Shown: positions 40,596-49,773, counted from the stretch's first letter. The stretch: DNA of 64,000 bases from Catenulispora sp. GP43 (GCF_041260665.1 NZ_JBGCCT010000014.1:62001-126000); one strand, 5' to 3'. Notes: a model not told the origin generated them from the letters alone. Program-made: numbers and translations.

Positions 40596-40981
40596 ACAGG
40601 CGCGACAGCCGTCGTGCCCTCGTGGGGCGCCCATCGTCAGTCGCGCACCTGGCGGTTACGCCCCGCCCCGTATCCGGTGCCGGCCATGACGATGCTCAGC
40701 ACCGCGAGCAGCGACAGAGGCAACGCCTGTGACGCGACCGCCGTCGGCGTCGGCGGGCACGGCCGACCTCGGCTCCCTATCGACAGCTCATCGGCTGATC
40801 GGCTGCCCGGGTGATTCCTCCGGCTATTCGCCATTCTCGGCATGTTGTTGTCAAGAGGATGGCGTATGGGCTGCTTTAGTCGATGCTGGCACATCGGAAT
40901 CCCGTCCCGCTTTTGGCCCGGATTCTTCGTCGGCAAAGCAGAGGTCTCCCCGCAAGCTCTACGAACAGAAGGTGCGCACGC
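40596..40981. other. 386-bp stretch without a confident gene
   Basis: The gap between the MFS transporter and the Tat-signal protein. On the minus strand a short frame ending at 40637 (start near 40834 or 40843) would encode about 65-68 residues with one hydrophobic helix (SQALPLSLLAVLSIVMAG) and a basic tail. No ribosome-binding site precedes it, so it may be a remnant or chance. The promoter of the Tat/DUF4331 locus should be here; I see no clear hexamers. Confidence 0.35.
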
Positions 40982-41329
40982 ATGGATTCTGACAAGCGAC
41001 ACGACCAACTCTGGTCCCGTCGAGGCGTGGTGAAGGGTGCGGCCGGTGCCGCGACCGTGGGCGCCCTGACGCTGGTCTCGCCGCGCGCCGCGCAGGCTGA
41101 GACCGCGCCGGCGGCGGATCGGCCGGATCGGCCGGATCGGCCGGACCGGGGGCGTGCCGCCGCTTCGGCCGCCGTCCCGGCTCCGGCCGGCCGTTTCGCC
41201 GACGGCGAGACCATGACGGTCCATCTGCGCGACGCGCGCACCGGTGAGCTCGACATCTACGTCGGGGAGCGCCACGTCCGGGTTCGCGACCGGGATCTGG
41301 CCGCGCGGCTGATCGCCGCCGCGCGCTGA
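40982..41329 (+). CDS. small protein with Tat signal peptide
   Basis: A 115-aa protein. The N-terminus has a twin-arginine signal (WSRRGVVKGAAGAATVGALTLVSPRAAQA), probably cleaved after about residue 35. Then follow a repeated RPD linker and a 40-residue C-terminal segment (ETMTVHLRDARTGELDIYVGERHVRVRDRDLAARLIAA). It precedes a DUF4331 gene whose product has no signal peptide, and a tatA gene follows. Size and order recall tyrosinase helper MelC1, which carries its partner through Tat; this is only an analogy. Confidence 0.75.
   Translation: MDSDKRHDQLWSRRGVVKGAAGAATVGALTLVSPRAAQAETAPAADRPDRPDRPDRGRAAASAAVPAPAGRFADGETMTVHLRDARTGELDIYVGERHVRVRDRDLAARLIAAAR
41117..41143 (+). repeat. 9-bp tandem repeat (3 copies)
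   Basis: GATCGGCCG is repeated three times in frame, with a partial fourth, encoding the Arg-Pro-Asp linker of the Tat-signal protein. Confidence 0.85.
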
Positions 41330-41435
41330 GCGAGTCCGCCGGCACCCAGGTGCCCCTCGCGCGCCGGGTCGTCTGTCCCGGCGCCGCCGCTCCACATCCA
41401 CTCAGCCACTTCGTTCCAGCAATCGAGGCTCCCTG

Positions 41436-42830
41436 ATGTCCTCCCACCGCGAAGCCCCCGAGATCTCCAAGGACCCGGTCGCCGACAGCACCGACGTCTA
41501 CGCGTTCGTCAGCCCGAACGCGCCGGACACCGTCACGCTGATCGCCAACTACCTGCCGTTGCAGGGTCCGGCCGGCGGCCCGAACTTCTACGAGTTCGGC
41601 GACGACGTGCTGTACGAGATCCACATCGACAACACCGGCGACGGCCGCCCGGACGTGACCTACCAGTTCCAGTTCAGGACCACCGTCACCAACCCGGACA
41701 CGTTCCTGTACAACACCGGTCCCATTCTTTCGCTGGACAGCGCCAACTGGAACCGTCGCCAGACCTACACCGTCACCCGCGTCGACGCCAGCGGCCGCTG
41801 CACCACGCTGGGCCACGACCTGGCCTGTCCGCCGTGCAACATCGGCCCGCTCTCCACGCCCGACTACCCGAGCCTCGCCCAGGCCGCGGTGCACGACCTG
41901 GGCCGCGGGCGCACGGTGTTCGCCGGGCAGCGCGCCGAGGGGTTCTACGTCGACCTCGGGTCGATCTTCGACCTGGGGAACCTGCGTCCCTTCCAGAACC
42001 TGCACACCACCTTCAACATCCCGGGCCTGGTGCTTCCCGCGGAGCAGGGCGTCAACACCACCGCGCACCTCAACGTGCACAGCATCGCGCTCCAGGTGCC
42101 CATCAAGGACCTGACTCGCGACCACTGGCACGGCGGCAACCCCGCGGACCCGCGCGCGGTGATCGGCGTGTGGACCACGGCCAGCCGGCGCAAGGTCACC
42201 GTCCGCGAGGTGGAGGCGGGCCGCGACGAGGAGAACGGCCCCTTCGTCCAGGTCTCCCGGCTGGGCAACCCGCTGTTCAACGAGGTCCTGGTGCCGATGG
42301 CGCGCAAGGACGAGTGGAACGCGCTGCCGCCGTCCGACGACAAGCGGTTCGCGCAGTACGTGGCCCACCCCGAACTCGCCGGGCTGCTGCCGGTCCTGTA
42401 CCCGGGCGTGTTCCCGAACCTGGCCGCGCTGGACGCCGCCGGCACCTCCCGCGCGGACCTGCTGGCGATCCTGCTCACCGGCATCCCCTCGGGCATCATC
42501 CCCGGCTTCCAGAACAACACCGGCACCGTGCAGGCCGACATGCTGCGCCTGAACACCGCGATCAAGCCGTCGGCCAACCCCAACCCCCTGGGCCTGCTGG
42601 GCGGCGACCTCGCCGGCTTCCCCAACGGCCGGCGCGTCGCCGACGACGTCGTCACCATCGAGCTGCGCGCCATCGCCGGTGTCACCTACGCCCTGGTGGC
42701 CACCTACACCCCCGACGCGGCGGCGGGAGTCGTGACCGACTTCATCCCGCCGGTCCCGGGTCTGCCGGCGTACCTGCCGACATTCCCCTACCTCCCGGTC
42801 CCGTACAGCGGCTACAACTTCCAGTCCTGA
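41436..42830 (+). CDS. DUF4331-family protein
   Basis: A 464-aa protein of the DUF4331 family. It begins MSSHREAPEISKDPVADSTDVYAFVSPNAPDTVTLIANYLPLQGPAGGPNFYEFGDDVLYEIHIDNTGDGRPDVTYQFQF, an almost diagnostic start (SHREAP, D-x-TDVYAF). It has no signal peptide. Function is not established for the family; related proteins occur at cell surfaces. It lies between a small Tat-signal protein and, after another small protein, a TatA gene, which suggests export as a folded complex. The ATG follows GAGGCT, a modest site. Confidence 0.88.
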   Translation: MSSHREAPEISKDPVADSTDVYAFVSPNAPDTVTLIANYLPLQGPAGGPNFYEFGDDVLYEIHIDNTGDGRPDVTYQFQFRTTVTNPDTFLYNTGPILSLDSANWNRRQTYTVTRVDASGRCTTLGHDLACPPCNIGPLSTPDYPSLAQAAVHDLGRGRTVFAGQRAEGFYVDLGSIFDLGNLRPFQNLHTTFNIPGLVLPAEQGVNTTAHLNVHSIALQVPIKDLTRDHWHGGNPADPRAVIGVWTTASRRKVTVREVEAGRDEENGPFVQVSRLGNPLFNEVLVPMARKDEWNALPPSDDKRFAQYVAHPELAGLLPVLYPGVFPNLAALDAAGTSRADLLAILLTGIPSGIIPGFQNNTGTVQADMLRLNTAIKPSANPNPLGLLGGDLAGFPNGRRVADDVVTIELRAIAGVTYALVATYTPDAAAGVVTDFIPPVPGLPAYLPTFPYLPVPYSGYNFQS

Positions 42831-42851
42831 CGCGGAACCCGCCACGGCAGC

Positions 42852-42892
42852 CAGCGCCGGGACAGTCCCGTCACGGGACTGTCCCGGCGCTG
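42852..42892 (+). terminator. 20-bp-arm hairpin between DUF4331 gene and next gene
   Basis: The left arm CAGCGCCGGGACAGTCCCGT (42852-42871) and right arm (42873-42892) are perfect complements around one base, so the loop will open to 3-5 nt. No T-run follows; the next gene starts 27 bp later. It could act as a partial terminator or an mRNA-stability element setting DUF4331 dosage above its neighbours. Confidence 0.6.
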
Positions 42893-42919
42893 CCATCCTT
42901 TGCTGGAAACGAGGAAACA

Positions 42920-43342
42920 GTGAGCGAGCACAACCACGGCCCCTCCCCGGTGGGCAGCGTCGTGCTGAACCTGGGCGAGAACATCGGAGCCCTGATCCTC
43001 GAGGCCGACGCGAGCCTGCTCGGCGTCGAGATCGAGATCAGCCCGGTCGGGGCCGACGGCCGGCATGCTTCTGGATCGCAGCGCACTCACAGCATGGTCC
43101 GCGAACGCCACACCGTTCCGCACCCCCGCTACGACGCGGTGTACCCGGACCTCGCGGCCGGCCAGTACACGATCTGGCAGGACGCGGACGTGCCCGGCGC
43201 GACCGTCACCATCATCGGGGGACAGATCACCACTCTTACGCTCGCGCACGCAGCGGCAGCGGCAGCGGCAGAGACAGAGACAAAGACAGAGACGACAGAG
43301 GCAGCAGCAGAGACAAAGGCTGAGGAGGCACCCTCGTGCTGA
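42920..43342 (+). CDS. small acidic protein of the DUF4331 locus
   Basis: A 140-aa protein, GTG start with GAGGA upstream. A beta-rich core ([66 protein letters not shown]) is followed by a low-complexity Ala/Glu/Thr/Lys tail. No family is named with confidence. It overlaps the tatA start by 7 bp, so it belongs with the Tat locus. Confidence 0.75.
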   Translation: MSEHNHGPSPVGSVVLNLGENIGALILEADASLLGVEIEISPVGADGRHASGSQRTHSMVRERHTVPHPRYDAVYPDLAAGQYTIWQDADVPGATVTIIGGQITTLTLAHAAAAAAAETETKTETTEAAAETKAEEAPSC

Positions 43343-43545
43343 CCGCCTTCGAACCGTGGCACCTGATCGTCATCGGGGGCATCGCCGTGATGCTCTTCGG
43401 CGCCAAGCGCCTGCCCGACAACGCCCGCTCACTCGGACAGTCGCTGCGCATCTTCCGCTCCGAGATCGACGCCGGTCGCACCACACCGAGCGAGACCACA
43501 GCACAGGGCAGCGACTCAGTCCCGGTGTCGGAACCGCACAGCTGA
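43336..43545 (+). CDS. tatA: TatA-like twin-arginine translocase subunit
   Basis: A 69-aa protein: [40 protein letters not shown] has the single membrane helix, the FG hinge and the amphipathic helix typical of TatA/TatE. TatA oligomers form the pore of the Tat system; TatB and TatC are not in the window. The GTG start overlaps the previous stop. A specialised TatA next to a Tat substrate is unusual. Confidence 0.85.
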   Translation: MLTAFEPWHLIVIGGIAVMLFGAKRLPDNARSLGQSLRIFRSEIDAGRTTPSETTAQGSDSVPVSEPHS

Positions 43546-43558
43546 CCAGGGTCGCTCG

Positions 43559-44053
43559 TCACTCGGCCAGCAGGAACAGGTTCTCGATCTCCTGCTTGGC
43601 CGGTTCGGGTTCCTGCGCGGGGTCGGTCATCAGAACTTGGAGTCGGCAGGCCCACTTCGATCCGGCGTCCGTCTCGGAGTGCTCCAGCATGAGTCCTTCG
43701 GCCTCGGCCCAGTCGAACAGGCCGGCGATCGCGGCGATGTGCTGGTCGGGGGAACCGGCGGTGGTCAGGGCCAGGTAGCGGCCCGCCGGCAGCACGCCGT
43801 GGTGGACCTCGCCGTCCGGTGCCGTGCTGCCGGCGATCGGCACCCCTGCCTCGACCTGCAGTTCCCGCTCCATGTCGATGACGTTGAGCTTGAAGAACGG
43901 CGGCCCGGCCGGGGCGAGCCCGTGGGCGGCGAGCCAGCCGAACAGGTCCGGGATGCGGTCGGCGATCTGGTCGAAGGTCTGCATCGTGACCGTCTGGGCG
44001 ATCCCGATGTAGTGCTGCTCGGCGCGGTGCACGATGGCTGGCTCGCTGGGCAC
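43559..44053 (-). CDS. GyrI-like small-molecule-binding protein
   Basis: A 164-aa single-domain protein with the GyrI-like/AraC effector-binding pattern (VHRAEQHYIGIAQTVTMQTFDQIADRIPDLFGWLAAHGLAPAGPPFFKLNVID; then GVLPAGRYLALTTAGSPDQ). GTG 44053 is chosen because AGGAG lies seven bases upstream. Such domains bind drugs or other small molecules. No HTH is present, so it is not itself a DNA-binding regulator. Confidence 0.8.
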   Translation of the reverse strand: MPSEPAIVHRAEQHYIGIAQTVTMQTFDQIADRIPDLFGWLAAHGLAPAGPPFFKLNVIDMERELQVEAGVPIAGSTAPDGEVHHGVLPAGRYLALTTAGSPDQHIAAIAGLFDWAEAEGLMLEHSETDAGSKWACRLQVLMTDPAQEPEPAKQEIENLFLLAE

Positions 44054-44127
44054 GGCTGGCTCCTGGGTTCCTCGGCGCGGCGGACGGAACGGCCTCGGCA
44101 CTCTATGACCGGCCTCTGACAGATCGC

Positions 44128-45243
44128 TCAGGGTCCTTCGGGGACGTGGCGGGCGGCGATCAGCACGGCGACGTCGTCGGCCGCGGCTCCGCCCGAATAC
44201 TTCGTCAGGTCGTTTCGGAGATCGTCGAGCAGACCGGCCGAGGACTCGCCGGTCCAGCCGGCGAGGCGTTCGGCGAGCGGGTAGAACTCGCCGTTCTGGT
44301 CCCGGGCCTCGCTGACCCCGTCGGTGTAGAGCAGCACCCGGTCGCCGGGGCCGAACGGCACGGTCTCGGTGCGGTATTCGCTGGCGACCAGCGATGACAG
44401 GTTGAGCGGGGGAAGCGGCACGTCGGGATGGACCGCGCGGACCCCGTCGGGGTTGAGCATCAGCGGCGGCGGGTGGCCGCAGTTGAGCAGGAAGGCTTCG
44501 GGGCGGTCCTCGGGGATCTCCATCAGGATGGCGGTCGCGAAGCGCTCGGCGGAGTCCCGGGTGGAGGCGCGCTCGGCGTAGCGCTGAAGGCTGGTCTCCA
44601 GCCGCGCCGCGAGTTCGGCCAGGGTCTCGGCGTCGTAGGCCGCCTCGCGGAAGGACCCGAGCAGCGCCGCGGCCGTCTCCACCGCGGGCAGTCCCTTGCC
44701 CTGGACGTCGCCGAGGATGAGCCGCACCCCGTGCGGGGTGCGGACCGCCTCGTACAGGTCGCCGCCGATCTGCGACTGCGCGGCGGCGGCCTTGTAGTAC
44801 AGCGCCAGCTCGACGCTGCCGAGCCGGTCGGGCAGCGGACGCAGCACCACCTGCTGGGCGGTGCGGGCCACCGAGCGCACTTCGGCGAGGTCGCGTTCGC
44901 GGCGCACCCGGACCCGGGCGGCGTACGCGGCGGCGAGGCTGACCGTGAAGATGACGGCCATCACCGAGACCGCGGGCCGGCCGACCCGGCCGTCGTGGAT
45001 CAGCCCGCGGGCCGCCTCGGCGACCATGGCGAGCAGGCCGACGAACAAAGTGGTCCCCGCGCCCCAGACGGAGGCGGCGAGCGCGGGCGCGGCCACCAGG
45101 TACCGGTCGTACTGTTGCCCGCTCGTGCTCTCGGCGTCGGCCAGGGCCGACAGGGCGATCAGTAAGAAGGGCGCGACGCGGACGACTTTGGTGACCCGCG
45201 AGGGCCGACCGTCGGGATCGAGGGCACCGGTGGGTTCCGTCAT
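44128..45243 (-). CDS. membrane-anchored PP2C/RsbU-type phosphatase
   Basis: A 371-aa protein. The N-terminal part has about four membrane helices (residues 20-110), followed by a basic linker and a SpoIIE/RsbU PP2C domain: QSQIGGDLYEAV (metal Asp), LILGDVQGKGLPA, AFLLNCGHPPPLML, VLLYTDGVSEARD and GGAAADDVAVLI. These phosphatases dephosphorylate STAS anti-anti-sigma proteins. A STAS protein is encoded at 17560, but no direct link is shown. Confidence 0.92.
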   Translation of the reverse strand: MTEPTGALDPDGRPSRVTKVVRVAPFLLIALSALADAESTSGQQYDRYLVAAPALAASVWGAGTTLFVGLLAMVAEAARGLIHDGRVGRPAVSVMAVIFTVSLAAAYAARVRVRRERDLAEVRSVARTAQQVVLRPLPDRLGSVELALYYKAAAAQSQIGGDLYEAVRTPHGVRLILGDVQGKGLPAVETAAALLGSFREAAYDAETLAELAARLETSLQRYAERASTRDSAERFATAILMEIPEDRPEAFLLNCGHPPPLMLNPDGVRAVHPDVPLPPLNLSSLVASEYRTETVPFGPGDRVLLYTDGVSEARDQNGEFYPLAERLAGWTGESSAGLLDDLRNDLTKYSGGAAADDVAVLIAARHVPEGP

Positions 45244-45450
45244 GGCACGCCGGCCGACGTCTCAGCGAGCGGACGCCGGAGGCTCGGCGCGGGCGGCGCG
45301 AGTGGCGTCAAGGAGTCCGCGGGGGCGGTCGGGGGCTGCTGGTCGGCGGCCGGGGCGGACGTCACCGGACAAGTCGACCACCGGCGCCCCGGGCACGCGA
45401 GGCGAACGTGGCGGACGGGGGAGCTGGGGGAGCCGGTGCCGGCCGTACTG
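45244..45450. other. 207-bp gap, nothing recognised
   Basis: The upstream region of the phosphatase gene and downstream of the LysR gene. Very GC-rich, with no open frame or hairpin I would defend. Confidence 0.3.
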
Positions 45451-46356
45451 CTAGCGCGCCTGGTCGGGCCCGGCGACGAACTGGTCCACCATGCCCAGCA
45501 GCGCGCGCACGGCGGCGCTCGGCTGCCGCGCGGCGGCGGTGGCGATCGACAGGGTCTGGGTCAGCGGGTGGTCCGAGACGCTCAGCGTTCGAAGATCGGG
45601 GGCGGCCGGTGCGACGAAGTCCGGGAGGAGCGCCACGCCGAAGCCGTGGCGGATGTACTGCGCCGCGGCGCCGATGTCGGTGGTCTCCAGGGCCACGTGG
45701 CGTTCCAGCCCGGCGGCGGCGAAGGCGCGGTCGGCCGCGGTGCGGTTCCCGTAGCCGACGGGGGAGTCGATGAAGGGCTCGGACGCCAAGCGGGTCAGCG
45801 ACACCGAGTCCTGGGAGGCGATCGGGTGGTCGGGGCGGACCACCGCCGCCAGGCGGACCGCGGCCAGCTCGCGCACGGTCAGGCCGGGCGGCGGGCTGCC
45901 GGTCGGCAGGAGCAGGAAGGCGACGTCCAGTTCCCCGTCCTGGACGCCCTTGGCCAGTCCGGCCGATCCGCTGGGGGAGACCCGCAGGCGCACGCTCACG
46001 TCGGGGTGCTCGGCGTGGAAGCGGCCGAGCAGGGACGGGAGGTTGACCAGGGTGACCGAGATCAGGGTCCCGATGGTCAGGCTGCCGCGGACCCCGCCCC
46101 GGACCTCGTCCACGGCGTCCTGCGCGGCCCGGACGGCGTCCAGGGCGGCGCGGGCTTTGGGCAGCAGGGCGGTGCCGGCGTCGGTGAGCGCGACCCGCTG
46201 GGGTGTGCGGTCCAGGAGCTGGATGCCCAGTTCGCGTTCCAGGGCTTTGATCGAGGCCGAGACGCCGGACTGGACGACGTGCAGGCGGGCGGCGGCGCGG
46301 GTGAAGCTCAGCTCCTCGGCCACGGCGACGAAGTATTCGAGGTGGCGGTGCTCCAT
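45451..46356 (-). CDS. LysR-family transcriptional regulator
   Basis: A 301-aa LysR protein (MEHRHLEYFVAVAEELSFTRAAARLHVVQSGVSASIKALERELGIQLLDRT, then the effector domain with GTLISVTLVNLPSLLGRFHAEHPDVSVRL). It is divergent from an MFS transporter with an 82-bp gap, and so is its likely regulator. Confidence 0.92.
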   Translation of the reverse strand: MEHRHLEYFVAVAEELSFTRAAARLHVVQSGVSASIKALERELGIQLLDRTPQRVALTDAGTALLPKARAALDAVRAAQDAVDEVRGGVRGSLTIGTLISVTLVNLPSLLGRFHAEHPDVSVRLRVSPSGSAGLAKGVQDGELDVAFLLLPTGSPPPGLTVRELAAVRLAAVVRPDHPIASQDSVSLTRLASEPFIDSPVGYGNRTAADRAFAAAGLERHVALETTDIGAAAQYIRHGFGVALLPDFVAPAAPDLRTLSVSDHPLTQTLSIATAAARQPSAAVRALLGMVDQFVAGPDQAR

Positions 46357-46438
46357 GGCAGCATCATCTCTCATCGTGATGGTGATCAGCAAGAACAATC
46401 GTTGGACGTGATAGTCCGCGCCGGACAGACTCGATGAC

Positions 46439-47749
46439 ATGTCGATCCAGGCGCCGACCCGCCCCCGTACCGGGCTGAACGAACTGAACCAGCAGAACCA
46501 GCAGAACCAGCAGAACCAACAGAGCCGGCAGAACGAGCACGCCGGGCCCCGCCGGCGGCGCGGCCTCTCACACGGGCCGGGCTTCTGGCTGATCGCGGTC
46601 GCTTTCGCCGTCGCGATGGCCTTCTCCGCGGCCCCGACTCCGCTTTATGTCCTCTACCAGCACCGTGACCACTTCTCGGCGTTCACCGTCTCCATCGTCT
46701 TCGCGGCCTACGCGGTCGGCGTCATCATCAGCCTGTTCCTGGCCGGTCACCTCTCGGACCGGTGGGGACGCCGTCGGGTCCTCATACCGGCCCTGTTGCT
46801 GGAAGCCGCGGCCGGCCTGGTGTTCCTGGCGGCGCCCGCGCTGCCCGGGCTGATCGTCGCCCGCGTGGTGAGCGGCCTGGGGATCGGCATGATCACCGCG
46901 ACCGCCACCGCGCACCTTGGCGAACTGCACGCCACCGCCCGCCCCGGCGCCCACCGCGCCCGCGCCGATCTGACGGCCACCGCCGCGAACCTCGGCGGGC
47001 TGGGCGTGGGACCGCTGGTCGCGGGGCTGCTGGCCGAGTTCGTCGGCAGTCCGCTGCGTACGCCGTTCCTCGTCTTCATCGTCCTGCTGGTGGTTGCCGC
47101 GATCGGCGTCGCGACCGTCCCGGAGACGGTCGAGCCCGCCCCGGTGCGCCGGCCCTACCGCCCCCAGCGCGTCGCGGTCCCGGCTCAGGACCGTCCGCGC
47201 TTCTTCGCCGCGGCCGCCGCGGCCTTCGCCGCGTTCGCGATCCTGGGCTTGTTCAGCTCGCTCGCGCCCGGATTCGTCGCCGTCACGATGCACCACCCCT
47301 CGCGGGCTCTGGCCGGCCTGGTCGCCTTCCTCGCCTTCGGCACCGCGGCCGTCGCGCAGATGCTGCTCGGCCGGGCGCCGATCGAGGTCCAGTCCCGCTC
47401 GGGCCTGGCGCTCACGGCCGCCGGGCTGGTCGTGGTCAGCGCGGCCCTGTGGCTGCCGAGCCTGCCGCTGTTCCTGGCCGGCGGGGCGATCGCGGGCGCG
47501 GGAGCGGGGGTCCTGCTCAAGGTGGCGATCTCGATGGCCGCCGAACTCGCCTCGCCGGCGACCCGCGGTGAGACGCTGGCCGGGCTGTTCCTCGGCGGCT
47601 ATGTCGGTCTGACCGTCCCGGTCGTCGGCGTGGGGGTCGCGACGCTGTATGTCTCCAGCCAGACCGCGATCGGCGGCTTCGCGGTGGCGATGCTGGTGCT
47701 GCTGAGCGTGGTCGGCCAGCAGATGCCTACGCGGCGGAGCCGGGGGTAG
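46439..47749 (+). CDS. MFS transporter with Gln/Asn-repeat N-terminus
   Basis: A 436-aa transporter of the major facilitator type with twelve helices; SLFLAGHLSDRWGRRRVLIPALL carries the loop 2-3 motif. A cytoplasmic N-terminal tail of about 45 residues includes a NQQ repeat. The start is ATG 46439. Efflux role and LysR control are inferred from family and layout. Confidence 0.88.
   Translation: MSIQAPTRPRTGLNELNQQNQQNQQNQQSRQNEHAGPRRRRGLSHGPGFWLIAVAFAVAMAFSAAPTPLYVLYQHRDHFSAFTVSIVFAAYAVGVIISLFLAGHLSDRWGRRRVLIPALLLEAAAGLVFLAAPALPGLIVARVVSGLGIGMITATATAHLGELHATARPGAHRARADLTATAANLGGLGVGPLVAGLLAEFVGSPLRTPFLVFIVLLVVAAIGVATVPETVEPAPVRRPYRPQRVAVPAQDRPRFFAAAAAAFAAFAILGLFSSLAPGFVAVTMHHPSRALAGLVAFLAFGTAAVAQMLLGRAPIEVQSRSGLALTAAGLVVVSAALWLPSLPLFLAGGAIAGAGAGVLLKVAISMAAELASPATRGETLAGLFLGGYVGLTVPVVGVGVATLYVSSQTAIGGFAVAMLVLLSVVGQQMPTRRSRG
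46490..46534 (+). repeat. 9-bp tandem repeat (5 copies)
   Basis: CAGCAGAAC is repeated three times exactly, then CAACAGAGC and CGGCAGAAC, in frame, giving the Asn-Gln-Gln tail of the MFS protein. Confidence 0.88.
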
Positions 47750-47788
47750 CGGTCCGCGCGGGCAATCGGGAGCGTAGGGTGTTCGGCC

Positions 47789-49132
47789 GTGGTGTCCGAC
47801 GGGGTCCTTCATGAATCAGTGTCCTGGTTGCTCGCGCTCGTGTCCGGCGAAATCCCATCCGCCTCGGCGGACGAGAAGTTCGCTCCCCGGCTCGCCGAGG
47901 GCCGCAATATCGGGGCGGTGATCGCCAAGCGTTTCGCCGGGTTCCGCGATGCCGCCCCCACGATCGTGACGTTCGACCGCACGGGGGACGCGGCGGCGGC
48001 GGTCGTGGTGCGATCCGGTGATGAGCTGTGGGAGTTCGCCATCGGCGTCGAGCCCGCCGAGCCGTACCGCATCCGCAGCTTTCGACCGCGTCCGGTTCCA
48101 GCCGACGCTCCGGAATGGACCGACCTCGTCGATCAGCTCCGCCGGCTCGACCATGCGGTGTCCGAGCTCCCGGGAAGTCTCGCGGAGCAGGTCCACCAGC
48201 ACCTGGCCGCGGTGGTGGCGGAAGATCGCATCCCAGGACTGAGCTGCGGGATCGCTGTCGACGGCGAGGTTGTGCACCGGGAGTACCTCGGCACGGGAGA
48301 CGTTCGTACCCTGACTCGGCTGGACGCCGGCGCCGTCTTTCGCGTCGGCTCGGTCACGAAGCTGGTGACGGCGCTGGCGGTGCTGGACTTGGTGCGGGAG
48401 GGGCGGCTCGATCTGGATGCCCCGCTGGGACCGGAGGCCGGGTTCGACGCGACGGTCGGCGACGTCCTCCTCCACCGGGCGGGCCTGCCGAAGGACCTCA
48501 CTCTGCGGCGGGACACGGCGGCGCTGCCGCAGTCGTTGGCCGACGCCCTCGCCTTGCTGCCTCCGGCTCGACCCTCGAGCGCCAGCGGACGCCCTGAGTA
48601 CTCGAACCTCGGCTACGAACTGCTCGGCCTGCTTGTCGAGCAGGTCACCGGAGCGCCGTTCGCAGAACACTGCGCCGGCCGGGTCCTGGCCCGCTACGGC
48701 CTCGCCGGCGCGCACTTTTCCGGACCGGGCACTCCCGCGCCGTCGACCGTCGTCGGCAGCGAGGCGATCGCCGGCCGGATCGCGCCGGTCGCCGAGGCCG
48801 CGGAGCCCTACCGCTTCGCCGGCGGAATGACGGCCGACCTCGACAGTGTCCTGACTCTTGCCGGTGTCGTCGGCCGGGCCGGCGACCCGCTCGCCGAGGC
48901 CCTGCTCGCGCACACGGCCCCGGCGGGCCCGGGCGCGAGCTTCATCCCCGGCGCCACCCTCCTGGACCGCGCCGACGGCCCGATCCTGTGGCGCGGCGGC
49001 AGCACCCGCGGGTTCACCGCCGAGCTCATGGCCGCTGTCGACGGGTCGGCGGCCGTCGTCCTGCTCGGCGCTTCGAGTACGGCGGCGGGGCTGCGTCAGA
49101 CGGCTGAGGGTTTGTTGCGGGTCGTTGGATAG
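47789..49132 (+). CDS. beta-lactamase-fold serine hydrolase
   Basis: A 447-aa protein. The first 130 residues form an extra domain found before some actinomycete class C-like hydrolases (DUF3887-like position). The serine hydrolase domain has Ser188-Val-Thr-Lys191 (SxxK) and Tyr271-Ser-Asn273 (YxN). The third motif appears as RGGS near the C-terminus. It has no signal peptide, so it is probably a cytosolic esterase or peptidase rather than a true beta-lactamase. Confidence 0.85.
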   Translation: MVSDGVLHESVSWLLALVSGEIPSASADEKFAPRLAEGRNIGAVIAKRFAGFRDAAPTIVTFDRTGDAAAAVVVRSGDELWEFAIGVEPAEPYRIRSFRPRPVPADAPEWTDLVDQLRRLDHAVSELPGSLAEQVHQHLAAVVAEDRIPGLSCGIAVDGEVVHREYLGTGDVRTLTRLDAGAVFRVGSVTKLVTALAVLDLVREGRLDLDAPLGPEAGFDATVGDVLLHRAGLPKDLTLRRDTAALPQSLADALALLPPARPSSASGRPEYSNLGYELLGLLVEQVTGAPFAEHCAGRVLARYGLAGAHFSGPGTPAPSTVVGSEAIAGRIAPVAEAAEPYRFAGGMTADLDSVLTLAGVVGRAGDPLAEALLAHTAPAGPGASFIPGATLLDRADGPILWRGGSTRGFTAELMAAVDGSAAVVLLGASSTAAGLRQTAEGLLRVVG

Positions 49133-49181
49133 CCGCCGCGAAACGCCTCGCGGCCCGAGACCCCACAAGGACGTTGGCAGG

Positions 49182-49221
49182 CGGGATGCGGGCGCTCGGG
49201 ACTCCGAGCGCCCGCATCCCG
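49182..49221. terminator. strong bidirectional terminator
   Basis: Perfect 18-bp arms CGGGATGCGGGCGCTCGG / CCGAGCGCCCGCATCCCG with loop GACT, followed by TTTCTC. It lies between the convergent hydrolase and syd genes. Confidence 0.85.
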
Positions 49222-49225
49222 TTTC

Positions 49226-49773
49226 TCACAGCTCGGCCAGGAACTGGGTCAAGGACGGGGCGACCACTTTTTGGGGCGGGTAGCCGGCCTCCTGGAGCAG
49301 GATCCGTCCGGTGGCGTTGTCCAGGACGAAGAACACATCCGAGCCGGTGGCGGCGACGGGGAAGGTGATGTCGCCGAGGCCGTCCTCCACCTGACGTCGC
49401 ACAGCGACGGCGAGCGAGTCTACGAGGTCGCGGAGGCCCTGCTCGTTGAACACGGTGACCAGCGAGACCGGCTCACCGGAGTGTTCGTCGCCTTCGAGGT
49501 CGCCGCACCAGTAGCTGCCGTAGAGGGTGATCAGGTCGGGGTGCAGCGTCTGGTCGGACACGGCCAGCGCGCTCTCCACCTCCGAGAAATCCGGGGTCTG
49601 AGCCATCGCGACAGGCTTCCACCGGATCATGCCGTCCTCGGTGGGCTCCTCGAACCGCACGGAGACGCCAGTTCGGGCAACTCCTCGACGACCGCCATGC
49701 CGGCCTCGTCCCAGAGCGCCCACCTGTCGAGGAGGTAGTGGCCGAGTGCTGCCCGCAGATCGCCTTGGCTCAT
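49226..49773 (-). pseudogene. syd: frameshifted Syd-like (SecY-interacting/SUKH-type) protein
   Basis: Two overlapping frames together make one Syd-type protein. The first, from ATG 49773 with GGAGGG upstream, reads MSQGDLRAALGHYLLDRWALWDEAGMAVVEELPELASPC. The second continues VSVRFEEPTEDGMIRWKPVAMAQ and on to LITLYGSYWCGDLEGDEHSGE and APSLTQFLAEL. The switch falls near 49655-49665 and fits loss of one base. Syd interacts with SecY in enterobacteria; in the SUKH superfamily related proteins are toxin immunity factors. No toxin gene is adjacent. Confidence 0.75.

Noticed and set aside
40637-40843. Small minus-strand one-helix membrane protein
   Set aside because: No ribosome-binding site and no neighbour link; kept only as a note in the intergenic entry.
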